This document shows positions 26,865-36,570 of a DNA stretch of 64,000 bases, one piece after another. The notes beneath the pieces are model-generated. The model worked only from the letters and a program-made list of their open reading frames with translations. It searched no databases and was not told the DNA's origin. This stretch comes from Rhodanobacteraceae bacterium (GTDB taxonomy: Bacteria > Pseudomonadota > Gammaproteobacteria > Xanthomonadales > SZUA-5). The first letter of the stretch is position 1; every line of letters starts with the position of its first letter. The position numbers and the translations under genes were made by a program. The DNA lies in NCBI GenBank assembly GCA_016717705.1, contig JADKFD010000099.1, forward strand, positions 1 through 64,000. Reading direction: 5' to 3'.

Positions 26865-28367
26865 ATGAGTGCGTTTGTCGCTGGGCCTGCGCCCACCAGT
26901 CCGATAGTCCCGCCGGCCTTTCACCGGGCGACCGCGCTGACGCTGCTGCTGGCCATGTTGCTGGCACTGTCCTTCCAGGGCGTGCGCGGCCTGTGGGGTC
27001 CGGACGAAGGCCGCTACAGCAATATCGCGCTGCAGATGGTCGAATCGGGCGACTGGGTGACGCCGCGGCGGCATCCCGAGCACACCCACTTTGCCAAGCC
27101 ACCGATGGCTTACTGGGCGATCGCCGCCAGCGTCAGTGTGTTCGGCGAGAACGAATTCGCTCTGCGCCTGCCCAATGGCCTGTCGCTGCTGGCGACGGTT
27201 GGCTTGCTGATCCTGCTCGGGCGGCGACTGGTGCCGGCAGCGCCGTGGCTGCCCGGACTGATCTTCGCCACCAGCTTCGTGCCGTTTGCGGCGGCCAACC
27301 TGATCAACACCGACTACCTTTTGACGCTGTTCGAGACGCTCGCGGTATATGGCTTCGTGCGCCTGTGGCAGGCCAGCGACGCGCGCGAGGCGCGGCGTGG
27401 CCGGCTGTGGTTGTGGTTCGGACTGGCGCTGGCCTTCATGACCAAGGGTCCGCCCGGGCTGCTGCCGCTGCTGCCGATGTTGCTGTTCACGCGCACGCTG
27501 CCTGCGCCGCGACCGGCGCTGCTCGAAGTCCGCGCGCTGATCCTGTTCCTGATCGTCGCGCTGCCCTGGTACCTCGCCGTGATGGTCGCCAATCCCGGCC
27601 TGCTCGACTATTTCATTGGCTACGAGGTGGTCGGGCGCGTGTTCACCGACGTGCACGACCGCAATTCCGGCTGGTTCGGCGCCATCGAAGCCTACCTGCC
27701 GGTGTTGCTGCTGGGCATGCTGCCGTGGTCGCCGATCCTGCTGCCGCGTTTTCGCGCCCTGTGGCGCCAGCGCCGTGCGCTGCGCGGGTGGTGGCAGGCG
27801 CGCGCGATCGAGGATCGCTGGCTGTTGATCTGGTTCACGCTGCCGCTGCTGGTGTTCGTGTTTGCGCGCTCGCGACTGCCGCTGTACATCCTGCCCTTGC
27901 TGGTGCCCGCGGCGTTGCTGATTGCGCGCCGTTGGCGGGTGCAGGACAAGCAACAGCTGCGCCGCATCGTACTCACCGCGGCAATCAGCGCGGTGGCGCT
28001 GCTGGGGCTGAAACTGGGTGTGCCGCTGCTGTTGCCGCATGCCAAGGACACGCGCGAACTGGCCGCGGCGCTGCGCCAGCAATGGCCCGATCCGGGCGAG
28101 ATCGTGTTCATCGAGGAGTCGCCACTGTACGGGCTGCGCTTCTACCTCGGCGTGCCGGTCGAACGCGTCACCCTGCTGCAGCGCAATGACCCGGCCTTCG
28201 ACAGCACGATGGCCGAGGAACTGGCCGAGAACGAATCCCGCGTGTTCGTTGCCCGCGACATTCGCCTCGATTTCATCGCCAAAGGACTCGCTCCGCTGGG
28301 TTACCGCTTCGTGCCCGAACTGCGCGTCGAACGCTACGTGATGGGGCGGGTCGAGAAGCTGCCGTAA
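26865..28367 (+). CDS. GT39/ArnT-like membrane glycosyltransferase
   Basis: 500-residue polytopic protein of the PMT/ArnT family, which transfers sugars from polyprenyl-phosphate donors on the periplasmic face. The first periplasmic loop has the catalytic-type acidic motif GLWGPDEGRYSNIALQM and then HFAKPPMAYWAIA. About eleven hydrophobic segments follow, including FATSFVPFAAANLINTDYLL and IVALPWYLAVMV. A soluble C-terminal domain of about 120 residues follows (IVFIEESPLYGLRFYLGVPV). The acceptor (lipid A, protein or other) cannot be told from sequence. A second, different member lies at 59877-61584. Confidence 0.87.
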   Translation: MSAFVAGPAPTSPIVPPAFHRATALTLLLAMLLALSFQGVRGLWGPDEGRYSNIALQMVESGDWVTPRRHPEHTHFAKPPMAYWAIAASVSVFGENEFALRLPNGLSLLATVGLLILLGRRLVPAAPWLPGLIFATSFVPFAAANLINTDYLLTLFETLAVYGFVRLWQASDAREARRGRLWLWFGLALAFMTKGPPGLLPLLPMLLFTRTLPAPRPALLEVRALILFLIVALPWYLAVMVANPGLLDYFIGYEVVGRVFTDVHDRNSGWFGAIEAYLPVLLLGMLPWSPILLPRFRALWRQRRALRGWWQARAIEDRWLLIWFTLPLLVFVFARSRLPLYILPLLVPAALLIARRWRVQDKQQLRRIVLTAAISAVALLGLKLGVPLLLPHAKDTRELAAALRQQWPDPGEIVFIEESPLYGLRFYLGVPVERVTLLQRNDPAFDSTMAEELAENESRVFVARDIRLDFIAKGLAPLGYRFVPELRVERYVMGRVEKLP

Positions 28368-28547
28368 GGCGTGCGGCACAGTGGCGACGTCATTTGGAGT
28401 GCGGTGGCTTGCCACCGCTCTGGTTTCCTGAACGCCCGTAAATGATCCGGCCGGCAGGGCGATCCAGATGACACATCGATCCGCGGAATCTTCGCCGCAG
28501 GCGAAGGTTCCGCCCTACGACCCCTACGCGTCAGGTTTCCGCCGCCG
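28368..28547. other. Intergenic between convergent genes, nothing recognised
   Basis: About 180 bases with no ORF of note and no clear hairpin. Confidence 0.4.
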
Positions 28548-30185
28548 TCACGATCTGCCCCAGTTTGCCGCGCGCGCCGAGAAGCGCTCGTAATGCGCGC
28601 CCAGCAGCTGTCTGAGCTCGTTTTCCTCGACATAGCCGATCGAGCGCCGGTATTCGCCCTTGGCCGCGGTGATGCGCGCCTGCAGCGCCATCACGCGCTC
28701 TTCGGTGTCGACGCGCTCGGCGGTGGCGTTGGGGTGTTCGCGGCGATAGCGCTCGATGCGTTCGCGATGGCGCGCATGCACGACGGCAGGCGCAGTGTCG
28801 GTCACCAGGGCGGTCAGGTCGACTTTGCCGCGGTAGGCAAACGGGCTGGTGGTGCCGGCGTTGTTGGTCACCAGGAAGCCGCCGTCGTCGAAGGCCGTCT
28901 CCAGTTCGACCACCGCCGGCCGCTGCCATTTGCCGCTCAGTTTCAGCAACAGAAAGGCAATCCAGCCCGGCCATTTGGGTTCGATGCGGTAACTGGCGCC
29001 GCAGGTGATGCCGTCGCCAGCGGCATAGATTCGGACCAGGGTCGGCCGGCCGAGCTGTGCCGCCAGATGCATCGGTTCGTAGTCGCCGATCACGCGGAAC
29101 CCTTGCGCACCGAGCGCACTGGTGACGCGCTCGGCGTGTTCGCGCATGAACTTCGGATAGCTGGCGAGTTCGCTGGGCGCGTACTCCGGCTGCGGCTCAT
29201 GGGCGAGCGCATAGATTTTCCAGGCGATATCGATGGCAATCGCATCGTCCGGATGGTCGCTGACGAATTGCGCCAGCGCTTGCTCCAGACTCATGCCCGA
29301 GCGCACGCCCGCAGCCGCGCTCTTGACCATCGACGCCGCGATGTCGTGACCGAGCGTGGCGCGTTCGCTGGCGTCGGCGCTGGCCAGCACGTCTTCCAGC
29401 ACCCTGGCCATCTGCTCGCGCTCGCCGCGGCCGCCGTCGAGCGAGCGCGCACGCAGATCCTCGATCACCGCGCGCCGCGGGTCATCGGTGGGGGTGACCG
29501 ACAACACCGCGTCGTAGGCCGCCAGCGCGTGGTCGTGCTCGCCGAGGTCGTGCAGCACATCGGCCAGGCGCAGGCGCACGCGCGGATCGTTCTTCAGCGA
29601 CAGCGAACACAGAAAGTCGGCCCGGGCCAGCTCCAGCTTGCTGCGCGAGTAGCGCTGCCCGGCGAAGGTGCGGATGGTGTCCGCGTCATCCGCGCCGTCG
29701 TCGCCGAAGCCGGCCATGGCCTCGCGCCGACGCCATTGTCCGCGCAAGGCATAGGCCTCGGGCTGATTGGGGTCCAGTTGCAGCGCTTGGGTCAATGCCG
29801 CTTGCGCCTCCGCCCGGCGATCGCCGTCGCCGAGCATCTGCGCCAGCAGCAGATGCGCGCGTGCCAGCCCGGGGTCGAGTTCCAGCGCCCGTCGCAGGTC
29901 CGATTCCGGATAGTTGCCGTCGGCGTCGCTGGCGCTGAGCTCGGCGCGCATCAGCCAGGCCGGTGCGTAGTCCGGCTTCAGCTCGATCAGCCGCTTGACC
30001 GCGGCGAGCGCTTCGGCATCGCTGTGCATCGCCTTGAGCGTACGCGCCCGGTGCCAGTGCAAGGGCGCATGATCCGGATGCTCGTCGATCAGCGCGTCGA
30101 TCAACGCCAGCGCGGTATCGATATCGCCGTCGCGAAAGGCCTGCGCAAAGCGCTCGATGCGCTCGCGTGCGTTCGATTGCGTCAT
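28548..30185 (-). CDS. Tetratricopeptide-repeat protein of unknown function
   Basis: 545-residue soluble protein. The N-terminal half carries TPR units (ALALIDALIDEHPDHAPLHW, AVKRLIELKPDYAPAWLMRA, DLRRALELDPGLARAHLLLA, ALTQALQLDPNQPEAYALRG). The C-terminal half is globular with no recognised domain (FRVIGDYEPMHLAAQLGRPT, TSPFAYRGKVDLTALVT). No signal peptide, so probably cytoplasmic. The ATG at 30185 has AGGGGGA upstream and fits better than far-upstream in-frame starts, which translate repeat sequence. Divergent from the acyl-CoA dehydrogenase. Confidence 0.75.
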   Translation of the reverse strand: MTQSNARERIERFAQAFRDGDIDTALALIDALIDEHPDHAPLHWHRARTLKAMHSDAEALAAVKRLIELKPDYAPAWLMRAELSASDADGNYPESDLRRALELDPGLARAHLLLAQMLGDGDRRAEAQAALTQALQLDPNQPEAYALRGQWRRREAMAGFGDDGADDADTIRTFAGQRYSRSKLELARADFLCSLSLKNDPRVRLRLADVLHDLGEHDHALAAYDAVLSVTPTDDPRRAVIEDLRARSLDGGRGEREQMARVLEDVLASADASERATLGHDIAASMVKSAAAGVRSGMSLEQALAQFVSDHPDDAIAIDIAWKIYALAHEPQPEYAPSELASYPKFMREHAERVTSALGAQGFRVIGDYEPMHLAAQLGRPTLVRIYAAGDGITCGASYRIEPKWPGWIAFLLLKLSGKWQRPAVVELETAFDDGGFLVTNNAGTTSPFAYRGKVDLTALVTDTAPAVVHARHRERIERYRREHPNATAERVDTEERVMALQARITAAKGEYRRSIGYVEENELRQLLGAHYERFSARAANWGRS

Positions 30186-30494
30186 GTCGTCCCCCTGGGC
30201 AACGCCTGCGAGGATAGCGCGCCTGGAAAGAGCTTGTCCGCAAAGGGAGCGGATTTCTTGGCGGCCGCAGAAAACGCACAACGCAAAGGACGCAAAGGAA
30301 GGCAAGAACCTCCAGCTGGCCGAGGGTGGCGGAAAGTCACGCGCGGACCCCAGCCCATGACGATTTTCCCCTCTCGCCTTTGCGTCCTTTGCGGACAAAT
30401 GTCTTTTTGCCGCACCACGCAACCTCCTCCACTCGCACTCTCGACACGATCGGGATTAACCTCGGGGACTTCGTTCTGCTGAGGAATGGCCCCG
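30186..30494. other. Intergenic divergent region carrying family D repeats
   Basis: Holds a perfect 17-base inverted pair, CGCAAAGGACGCAAAGG (30282-30298) and CCTTTGCGTCCTTTGCG (30377-30393). Promoters for both flanking genes should lie here, but no clear -35/-10 was picked. Confidence 0.6.
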
Positions 30495-31700
30495 ATGTTC
30501 GACTTGTCCGCGCGTGCCCAGGAGATCCGTGAGCGCCTGATCGTGTTCATGCGCGAGGTGGTGGCGCCCGGCGAGCACGAATACCACGCCGCGGTGGCCG
30601 AGCCCGGCCAGCGCTGGCTGATTCCGCCCGTGATGGAAGAGATGAAGCGCAAGGCGCGCGCCGCCGGCTTGTGGAACCTGTTCCTGCCCGACAGCCGCCA
30701 CGGCGCCGGACTGACCAACCTCGACTACGCGCGCATGGCCGAGATCATGGGCCGCTCGTTGATCGCTTCGGAGGTGTTCAACTGCTCGGCGCCGGACACC
30801 GGCAACATGGAAGTGCTGCACATGTACGGCAACGAATTCCAGAAGCGCCAGTGGCTGGATCCCTTGCTGGCGGGCGAGATCCGCTCCGGCTTCGCGATGA
30901 CCGAGCCGGATGTGGCTTCATCGGACGCCACCAATATTCGTTGCCGCATCCTGCGCGAGGGCGACCAGTACCGCATCAGCGGCAAGAAGTGGTGGACCAC
31001 CGGCGCCATGGACCCGCGCTGCAAGTTCTTCATCGTCATGGGCGAAACCAACCCCGAGGCCAAGCCGTACGCGCGCCAGTCGATGGTCATCGTGCCACGC
31101 GACACGCCGGGGGTGCGCATCGTGCGTCCCTTGCATGTGTTTGGCTTCGACGATGCCCCCTGCGGTCACGCCGAACTGGCCTTTGACGATGTCCATGTGC
31201 CGCTGGGCAATCTGATCTATGGCGAGGGCAAGGGCTTCGAGATTGCCCAGGGGCGCCTCGGCCCCGGCCGGGTACACCATTGCATGCGCCTGATCGGTCT
31301 GGCCGAACGCGCGCTGGAAGCGATGGTCGCGCGCGCCAAGTCGCGCATCGTTTTCGGTCACCCGATCGCCCGGCACGGCATGGCGCAGGAGGCGATCGCA
31401 CTCAGTCGCTGCGAGATCGAGCAGGCGCGCCTGCTGACATTGTCGACCGCGGCGGCGCTGGACAAGCTCGGCACCCGCGGCGCGCGCGATCGCGTCGCGA
31501 TGATCAAGGTGGTGGTGCCGCGCATGGCCTGCCAGGTGATCGACCGCGCGATCCAGATCCACGGCGGCGCCGGCCTGTGCGAGGACAGCTTCCTCGGCCA
31601 GGCCTACGCCGGCGCACGCTCGCTGCGCATCGCCGACGGCCCGGACGAGGTGCACATCATGACCTTGTCGAAGATGGAGTGCGAAAGGGCGGTGGTGTAG
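30495..31700 (+). CDS. Acyl-CoA dehydrogenase family protein
   Basis: 401-residue FAD-dependent dehydrogenase introducing the alpha-beta double bond in an acyl-CoA. Motifs: GFAMTEPDVASSDATNI, the FAD-binding KKWWTTGAMDPRCKFFIVMG, GPGRVHHCMRLIGLAERAL, QIHGGAGLCEDSF and SLRIADGPDEVH. The sequence resembles the ACAD10/11-like group more than classical short-chain enzymes; chain length is not predictable. The ATG at 30495 (MFDLSAR) has GAGGA nine bases upstream; the ATG at 30486 is also in frame. Confidence 0.92.
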   Translation: MFDLSARAQEIRERLIVFMREVVAPGEHEYHAAVAEPGQRWLIPPVMEEMKRKARAAGLWNLFLPDSRHGAGLTNLDYARMAEIMGRSLIASEVFNCSAPDTGNMEVLHMYGNEFQKRQWLDPLLAGEIRSGFAMTEPDVASSDATNIRCRILREGDQYRISGKKWWTTGAMDPRCKFFIVMGETNPEAKPYARQSMVIVPRDTPGVRIVRPLHVFGFDDAPCGHAELAFDDVHVPLGNLIYGEGKGFEIAQGRLGPGRVHHCMRLIGLAERALEAMVARAKSRIVFGHPIARHGMAQEAIALSRCEIEQARLLTLSTAAALDKLGTRGARDRVAMIKVVVPRMACQVIDRAIQIHGGAGLCEDSFLGQAYAGARSLRIADGPDEVHIMTLSKMECERAVV

Positions 31701-31721
31701 ATCCTGCGCGGGACCGGCTCT

Positions 31722-31825
31722 GGTAGGCCGGTGTACGGCGCGCGCAGCCGAAAATTCACCGGCCGGTTCATGCCTGCGGCAGCACTTCTGGTGAACGCGC
31801 TGCGCGCGTACACCGGGGCGGCTAC
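31722..31825. repeat. Family A palindromic repeat, copy 3
   Basis: GGTAGGCCGGTGTACGGCGC at the left; CTGGTGAACGCGC and GCGCGTACACCGGGG at the right. Slightly longer internal loop than the other copies. Confidence 0.8.
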
Positions 31826-31855
31826 AATGCATACTTCTGCGGAGCATCTGCCGCC

Positions 31856-34800
31856 CTACTGGCACACCGTCTGCTGCGGCCCGGCGTAGACCAGGCGCTC
31901 GATGGCTTTTTGCTGACTGACGCCATCCAGCGTGTAGCTGAACGTGCCGCGTTCGCCGTCGCTGAAGCTCAAGGCTGCGCTGCCGACCTCCGGCACCGGG
32001 AAGCTGGTGGCCAGTCCACCGTTGATCTGCAGGAAGGGCGTACCGGCGTTCGGCCGGTTGAGCGCACCGGCGTAGCGGCCGTCGGCCTGGCGGCTGAGCA
32101 CCGCGGTCAGCCACATCGGCTTGCCGTCGCTGGCGTAGGTGTACCAGGCCACGAAGATCAGCTTGCCGGCCTCGGTCAGGTGCAGGCCCCAGCCGGATTC
32201 GGCCGGGTTCCACCACAGGTCGGTGTGGTTGCTGGCGCCGGCGCGGCTGCCGCTGACGAACTGGCAGGCGGGAATCGGGCCGGGCGCGACGCGTTGCAGG
32301 GTCTTGCTCTGGCTGACGTTGTCGACCGTGTAATCAAAGCGCAGCTGACCGCTGTCCTGGAGGCTGAAGCGTGAGCTGCCGACGATCGTCCCGGGTTGAT
32401 TGGCCGGGGCGCCGTTGATCTGCGCAAACGGCGTGCCGGTGAATCGATACACGTCGCCCGTATAGCTGCCGTCGGCCTGGCGCGCGGCGCCGGAGATCAA
32501 CATCCACGCCGGGCGGCCGCTGGCGTCGTAGGTGTACCAGGCGGGCGCCAGCACCGTGCCCTGGTGCGCCAGCGACAGGCCCCAGCCATCTTCGCCCGCG
32601 GCGGTCCACAGACCGGTCAGGTTGGGCTGGCTCGCCGCGCGCGGCAACGGCCACACCCAGGCCCCGCGCGAGCGCGTGAACACCGCCATCGTGGTGAAAC
32701 CGCGGTCGATCGCGATGTCCCAGATCATCGCCCGCGGCAGACCAAGGAAACGCTGCCAGATCGGCTGGGTGGCTTCGACATTGTCGGTGTAGTACAGGCC
32801 CCAGTCGGTGCCGACAAAAACCTGGCGCGGCAACCAGGGATTGACCACCACGACGTTGGCCGGCACATCGGGCAGATTGCCGCTGACATCGCGCCAGCTG
32901 AAGCTGCTGCAGTCGGCATTGCAGCGCACCTGGTAGACATGCCCCGGCGTCGTCGGGGTGTTGGCGCCAAAACCGGCCACCGCGGCATAGCCGATGGTCG
33001 GCGTCTGTGGATCGGTCGCCACACCGAGGATCGAGCGATTGGGCAGCACGGCGTTGTTGCCGGTCACGTTGACCCAGCTGGCAGCCCCGGTTCCGAGGCC
33101 GAATCCGAACCAGACATTGCCGTCGAGCGTGCCGACCATCGCCACCCGGCGGGTCGATACGGCAAAACGGATCGACTGGATCACCGAGCGGTTGTCGCTG
33201 CCGACGATCAGATTGTTCTTGGTCAGGTCCGGGCTGATCGCACTCCAGCGTGCCGCCGCGCTGGCGCCACTGGCGCCATTGGTGCTCTCCCAGACGCGAT
33301 AGGTCCCGGCGATCAGATGGTTGCAGCCGGCGTTGCCGGCGCAGCCGCTGTCGGCCACCGCGGTGTCGCCGTACTTGTAGAGATCGAAGGGCATCAGGAA
33401 GCTCTTGCGATCACCGGTGGTCTCGCCCGGTCCCCAGGGGCCGGAGGCGTTCACTTCGGGCGCGTTGGCGCCGTTGATGCTGGCGACGATATCGCCGCGT
33501 TGGCTGGACATGTAGACGCGCTGGGCGAACACCGGCTCGATGCGCGTGGTGATGCCGTCGCCGCCGTAGATGTGCTGCCACACATCGGCCACCGCCGGGT
33601 CGCCGAACTGGACCAGGGACGAAGTACCGTTGTCCTGGGCGCCGCCGATCACCACGCGCGGGTTGGCGCTGGCGAAGTTGGCGATGAGATCGCCCGAATA
33701 GAACTCGATGCTGTTGATGCTGAGGTTGAGCGGCGTGTATCTGGGTCTGGGCAAGCTTGCTTCATCGGTGTAATAGACACCGCCGTCATTGCCGATCAGC
33801 AGGCGATTGGGATCGCCACCGACAAAGGCGCGCGCGTGCTGGTCGATATGCACGGTCGCGTTGTCGTTGCTGCACAACTGATTGCTGAAGGTGGCGGCGC
33901 CGTCGGTCGAGCGATACAGCCACCAGGCGCTCAGCACGACGTCGTCGACATTGCTCGGCGACACCGTGATGCCGGCGTTGTACCAGTTCTGCGTGCCCGG
34001 CTCGCAGCCGCTGAATTGCGCCGGCGTGGCGCGCGCCTGCCAGCTGTTGCCGGCGTCGCTGCTGCGCCACAGGCCGATGATGCTGAAGCTCTGCGGGTCG
34101 ATCGCCTCGGCGTACAGGATGTTCGGGTCCTGCGGCGCGGCGGCAATCTCGATGCGGCCGATCGGGCCGAAGGCGATGCCGGCGCCGGTGTTTGCCGGCC
34201 AACCGTTGTCCGGCCGCGAGATCAGCTGCCAGCCGACCGGGCAGCCAGCGGCCGGCATCGGCGCACGGTAGATGCCGTTGGCGCCGTTGCGGTCCAGATC
34301 CGGCTGCACCGGCGTCGCCGAGCCGCGCGTGCCGACCGCCGCGACCAGCGTGGTGCTGCCGGCGAAGTTCAGCGCCAAAAGGCCGGTGATGTCCTGGCGG
34401 TGCGGATTGGCGCTGCTCGGGCCATAGGGATTGGTCAGACACGGTCCGGTCCAGCTGCTGCCCGCGTCGTAGGAGAAATACAGGCCGGTCTTGGTGCCGA
34501 CCGCGAGCTTGCGCGAGTTGTTGGGGTCGACCGCCACCTTGCCAACCGCCTGGTACTGCGAAAATGTCGACAACGCGGCCGGATAGTTGGGCACGAACAC
34601 ATCCCGGCCGAGGACCTCCCAGCTGTCGCCGCCATCGACGCTCTTGAGCACGCCGGCGGCACCGAAGGCCCAGGTGCCAAAGCGCAGATCGCCGGTGCCG
34701 GCGTAGATCACGTCCGGGTTGTTGGGGTCGATCTCCAGGTCGCCGATGGCGATCGACTCGATGTCCGCATCGTCGGTCACCGGCTCCCAGGTGGTCGCCG

Positions 34801-35248
34801 CCGAACAGCAGTTCTCGCTGCGCCAGACCCCGCCGCCATCGCTGGCGGCAAATGCGCGATAGGAATTGGGATCGCCGGGAATCAGCGGCTGCGGCGACAC
34901 CACGATGTCATTGATGCGGCCGGCATTGAGATCGAGGCCGTCCTGGATCGGCTGCGGACCGAGCGGCGTAAAGCCGTTCGGATCGAGCGCGTCGGTGTCC
35001 TTCAGGTGAGCAAAATCCCCGACGGGCATGGCCTTCGCCAGTTGCCGGTCCTGCACCCGCGCCGCTTCCAGCCAGCGCGGATCGAAGCGCCCGGTGGGGT
35101 AGGTGTAGACGCTGGCGAGGAACTCGCCGATCGGTACCCCCCGCGGGTCCTTGACCGGCTGCGGGGCGGGTTCGAAGGCCGCGGTCGGCATCGAAGTGCA
35201 CGCGGCCAGCAGCAGGACGAGCGGGAGGATGAGCAGGCGTGGCGACAT
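31856..35248 (-). CDS. Large lipoprotein: sortilin/BNR-type beta-propeller plus two C-terminal GWGL repeats
   Basis: 1130-residue surface or periplasmic lipoprotein. A signal peptide with lipobox LLLAAC follows MSPRLLILPLV. Repeated propeller blades carry Asp-box-like and sortilin-like motifs (VWRSENC, VLKSVDGGDSWEVLG, LYFSYDAGSSWTGP, LWRSSDAGNSWQAR, LYRSTDGAATFSNQ). The last 250 residues hold two related units: 32297-32625 with GWGLSLAHQ and APAWYTYDASGRPAWM, and 31880-32230 with GWGLHLTEAG and VAWYTYASDGKPMWL. These resemble repeats common at the C-termini of Xanthomonadales exoproteins. Catalytic residues of sialidases are not evident; a binding role is as likely as an enzymatic one. Confidence 0.82.
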   Translation of the reverse strand: MSPRLLILPLVLLLAACTSMPTAAFEPAPQPVKDPRGVPIGEFLASVYTYPTGRFDPRWLEAARVQDRQLAKAMPVGDFAHLKDTDALDPNGFTPLGPQPIQDGLDLNAGRINDIVVSPQPLIPGDPNSYRAFAASDGGGVWRSENCCSAATTWEPVTDDADIESIAIGDLEIDPNNPDVIYAGTGDLRFGTWAFGAAGVLKSVDGGDSWEVLGRDVFVPNYPAALSTFSQYQAVGKVAVDPNNSRKLAVGTKTGLYFSYDAGSSWTGPCLTNPYGPSSANPHRQDITGLLALNFAGSTTLVAAVGTRGSATPVQPDLDRNGANGIYRAPMPAAGCPVGWQLISRPDNGWPANTGAGIAFGPIGRIEIAAAPQDPNILYAEAIDPQSFSIIGLWRSSDAGNSWQARATPAQFSGCEPGTQNWYNAGITVSPSNVDDVVLSAWWLYRSTDGAATFSNQLCSNDNATVHIDQHARAFVGGDPNRLLIGNDGGVYYTDEASLPRPRYTPLNLSINSIEFYSGDLIANFASANPRVVIGGAQDNGTSSLVQFGDPAVADVWQHIYGGDGITTRIEPVFAQRVYMSSQRGDIVASINGANAPEVNASGPWGPGETTGDRKSFLMPFDLYKYGDTAVADSGCAGNAGCNHLIAGTYRVWESTNGASGASAAARWSAISPDLTKNNLIVGSDNRSVIQSIRFAVSTRRVAMVGTLDGNVWFGFGLGTGAASWVNVTGNNAVLPNRSILGVATDPQTPTIGYAAVAGFGANTPTTPGHVYQVRCNADCSSFSWRDVSGNLPDVPANVVVVNPWLPRQVFVGTDWGLYYTDNVEATQPIWQRFLGLPRAMIWDIAIDRGFTTMAVFTRSRGAWVWPLPRAASQPNLTGLWTAAGEDGWGLSLAHQGTVLAPAWYTYDASGRPAWMLISGAARQADGSYTGDVYRFTGTPFAQINGAPANQPGTIVGSSRFSLQDSGQLRFDYTVDNVSQSKTLQRVAPGPIPACQFVSGSRAGASNHTDLWWNPAESGWGLHLTEAGKLIFVAWYTYASDGKPMWLTAVLSRQADGRYAGALNRPNAGTPFLQINGGLATSFPVPEVGSAALSFSDGERGTFSYTLDGVSQQKAIERLVYAGPQQTVCQ

Positions 35249-35329
35249 GCGGGCACCGACAGATTCCAGTCTGCGGCCAGTCTGGCATTGCCGACGGTCG
35301 TCGGAAAGTGAGGGTGCACAGCTGTTCAG

Positions 35330-35413
35330 CAGAGCATCGCGCGCAAGCGCGCTCCTACAATCCTCGCGTGGACCTACGGATAATTTGTAGGAGCGCGCTC
35401 GCGCGCGATGCTT
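35330..35413. repeat. Family C inverted pair (GTAGGAGCGCGC)
   Basis: AGCATCGCGCGCAAGCGCGC then TCCTAC on the left, and GTAGGAGCGCGCTCGCGCGC then GATGCT on the right, about 30 bases apart, face each other as a REP-type doublet. Confidence 0.85.
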
Positions 35414-35418
35414 TGCTT

Positions 35419-36378
35419 CTACCGACCGCGCTCCAACGCCAGCTCGCCCTCCACCTCCGGCTCGACCTGGCGCACATTGCTGCGCACCCCACGGCCGGGC
35501 CACAGCACCAGCGCCACACCGGCCAGCACCAGCACGCTGGCGACGATCGCCGCTGCCGGTATGCGCTCGCCGAGGATACACGCGCCAAGCGCCATCGCCA
35601 CCACCGGATTGACCAGTGAATAGGTCGCCACTGCCGGCGTCGGTACCTTGGTCACCAGCCACAGGTAAGCGCTGGAGGCGATCACGCTGCCGAACACCGC
35701 CATGTAGAGGAAGGTCCACAGCGCGGTCGGCGTGAAATCGGCCAGCTGCACCTGCTGCCACTCTCCGGCGACCAGCGCACACAGTGCCTGGGCCACGGCG
35801 CCGGCAATCATCTGCGCGCAGGAGAAGGCGCCGACCTGACCCGGTTTGACCGCACTGCGCTGCACCAGCGTGCCGATCGACCAGGCGAAGGTGGCGAGCA
35901 GGATCGACAAGGTCGGCAAGATGCCGCCGCTGCCATCGAAACGCCGCGTCTGCGACACGATCAGCACCACCCCGGCCAGTCCGACCACGCTGCCGACCAG
36001 GTCCTTCAGGCCCGGTTTGCGCCTGGCGAAGCCTACGGTATCGAAGAACAGGATCCACAACGGCAGCGCCGCGACCAGCAGCGCGGTGATGCCCGAGGGC
36101 ACCGTCTGCTGGCCCCAGATCACCAGCCCGTTGCCGAAACCCGACAGCAGCACGCCGGCGATGATCGCCTGCTTCCACGGCACTTCGCGCAAGGGATTGG
36201 CGCCGCGCAGGCGCAGCAGCACGAACATGATGCTCGCCGCCAGCGCGAAGCGGATCGCACCGCTGGCAAACGGTGGCAGCGTGCGCAGCAGCACCGCCAA
36301 TCCGAGGTAAGTGGTGCCCCACACCAGATAGATCGTGGCGAAGGCGGCGACAATCGGCAGCAGCGCTTTTCTGTTCAT
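35419..36378 (-). CDS. DMT-superfamily (EamA) exporter
   Basis: 319-residue inner-membrane protein with ten transmembrane helices in two EamA halves: VAAFATIYLVWGTTYLGLAV and FALAASIMFVLLRLRG in the first, STLVQRS-like GTLVQRSAVKPGQVGAFSC and YSLVNPVVAMALGACILGE in the second. RhaT/YedA-type members export amino acids or related metabolites. It is divergent from a MocR-type regulator across a 190-base region with paired GGTACAG sites, so regulation by that protein is likely. Confidence 0.88.
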   Translation of the reverse strand: MNRKALLPIVAAFATIYLVWGTTYLGLAVLLRTLPPFASGAIRFALAASIMFVLLRLRGANPLREVPWKQAIIAGVLLSGFGNGLVIWGQQTVPSGITALLVAALPLWILFFDTVGFARRKPGLKDLVGSVVGLAGVVLIVSQTRRFDGSGGILPTLSILLATFAWSIGTLVQRSAVKPGQVGAFSCAQMIAGAVAQALCALVAGEWQQVQLADFTPTALWTFLYMAVFGSVIASSAYLWLVTKVPTPAVATYSLVNPVVAMALGACILGERIPAAAIVASVLVLAGVALVLWPGRGVRSNVRQVEPEVEGELALERGR

Positions 36379-36408
36379 GGATACAGGCTAGGCGCGCCCG
36401 ACTGTGTC

Positions 36409-36446
36409 GGTACAGATGCAGTCGATATGAGATTTGTCTGGTACAG
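36409..36446. promoter_or_regulatory. Candidate MocR operator: GGTACAG direct repeats
   Basis: GGTACAG occurs at 36409-36415 and again at 36440-36446, 31 bases (three helical turns) apart in the same orientation. The right copy is followed by GAACTGTTC. Direct repeats of this kind at about this spacing are typical of PdxR/MocR-type binding sites. Located between the EamA and MocR start codons. Confidence 0.6.
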
Positions 36447-36570
36447 TTAGAACTGTTCAGGAACGCGGTCGTGCGCATTGAATCGTTCTGCCTCCATGCG
36501 GGGAGAAGGGACGAAGCCACGGCGCCGCCGGCTGTTACTCACCACTCACTACTCACCATTCACTGCTTTC

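Noticed and set aside
26769..28415. 548-residue minus-strand ORF opposite the GT39-like gene
   Set aside because: Gln/Arg/His-rich antisense shadow without motifs; the plus-strand protein is clear.
35249..36520. N-terminal extension of the lipoprotein frame through the EamA gene
   Set aside because: A lipobox signal peptide starts at 35248, and the region upstream encodes the EamA exporter in another frame.
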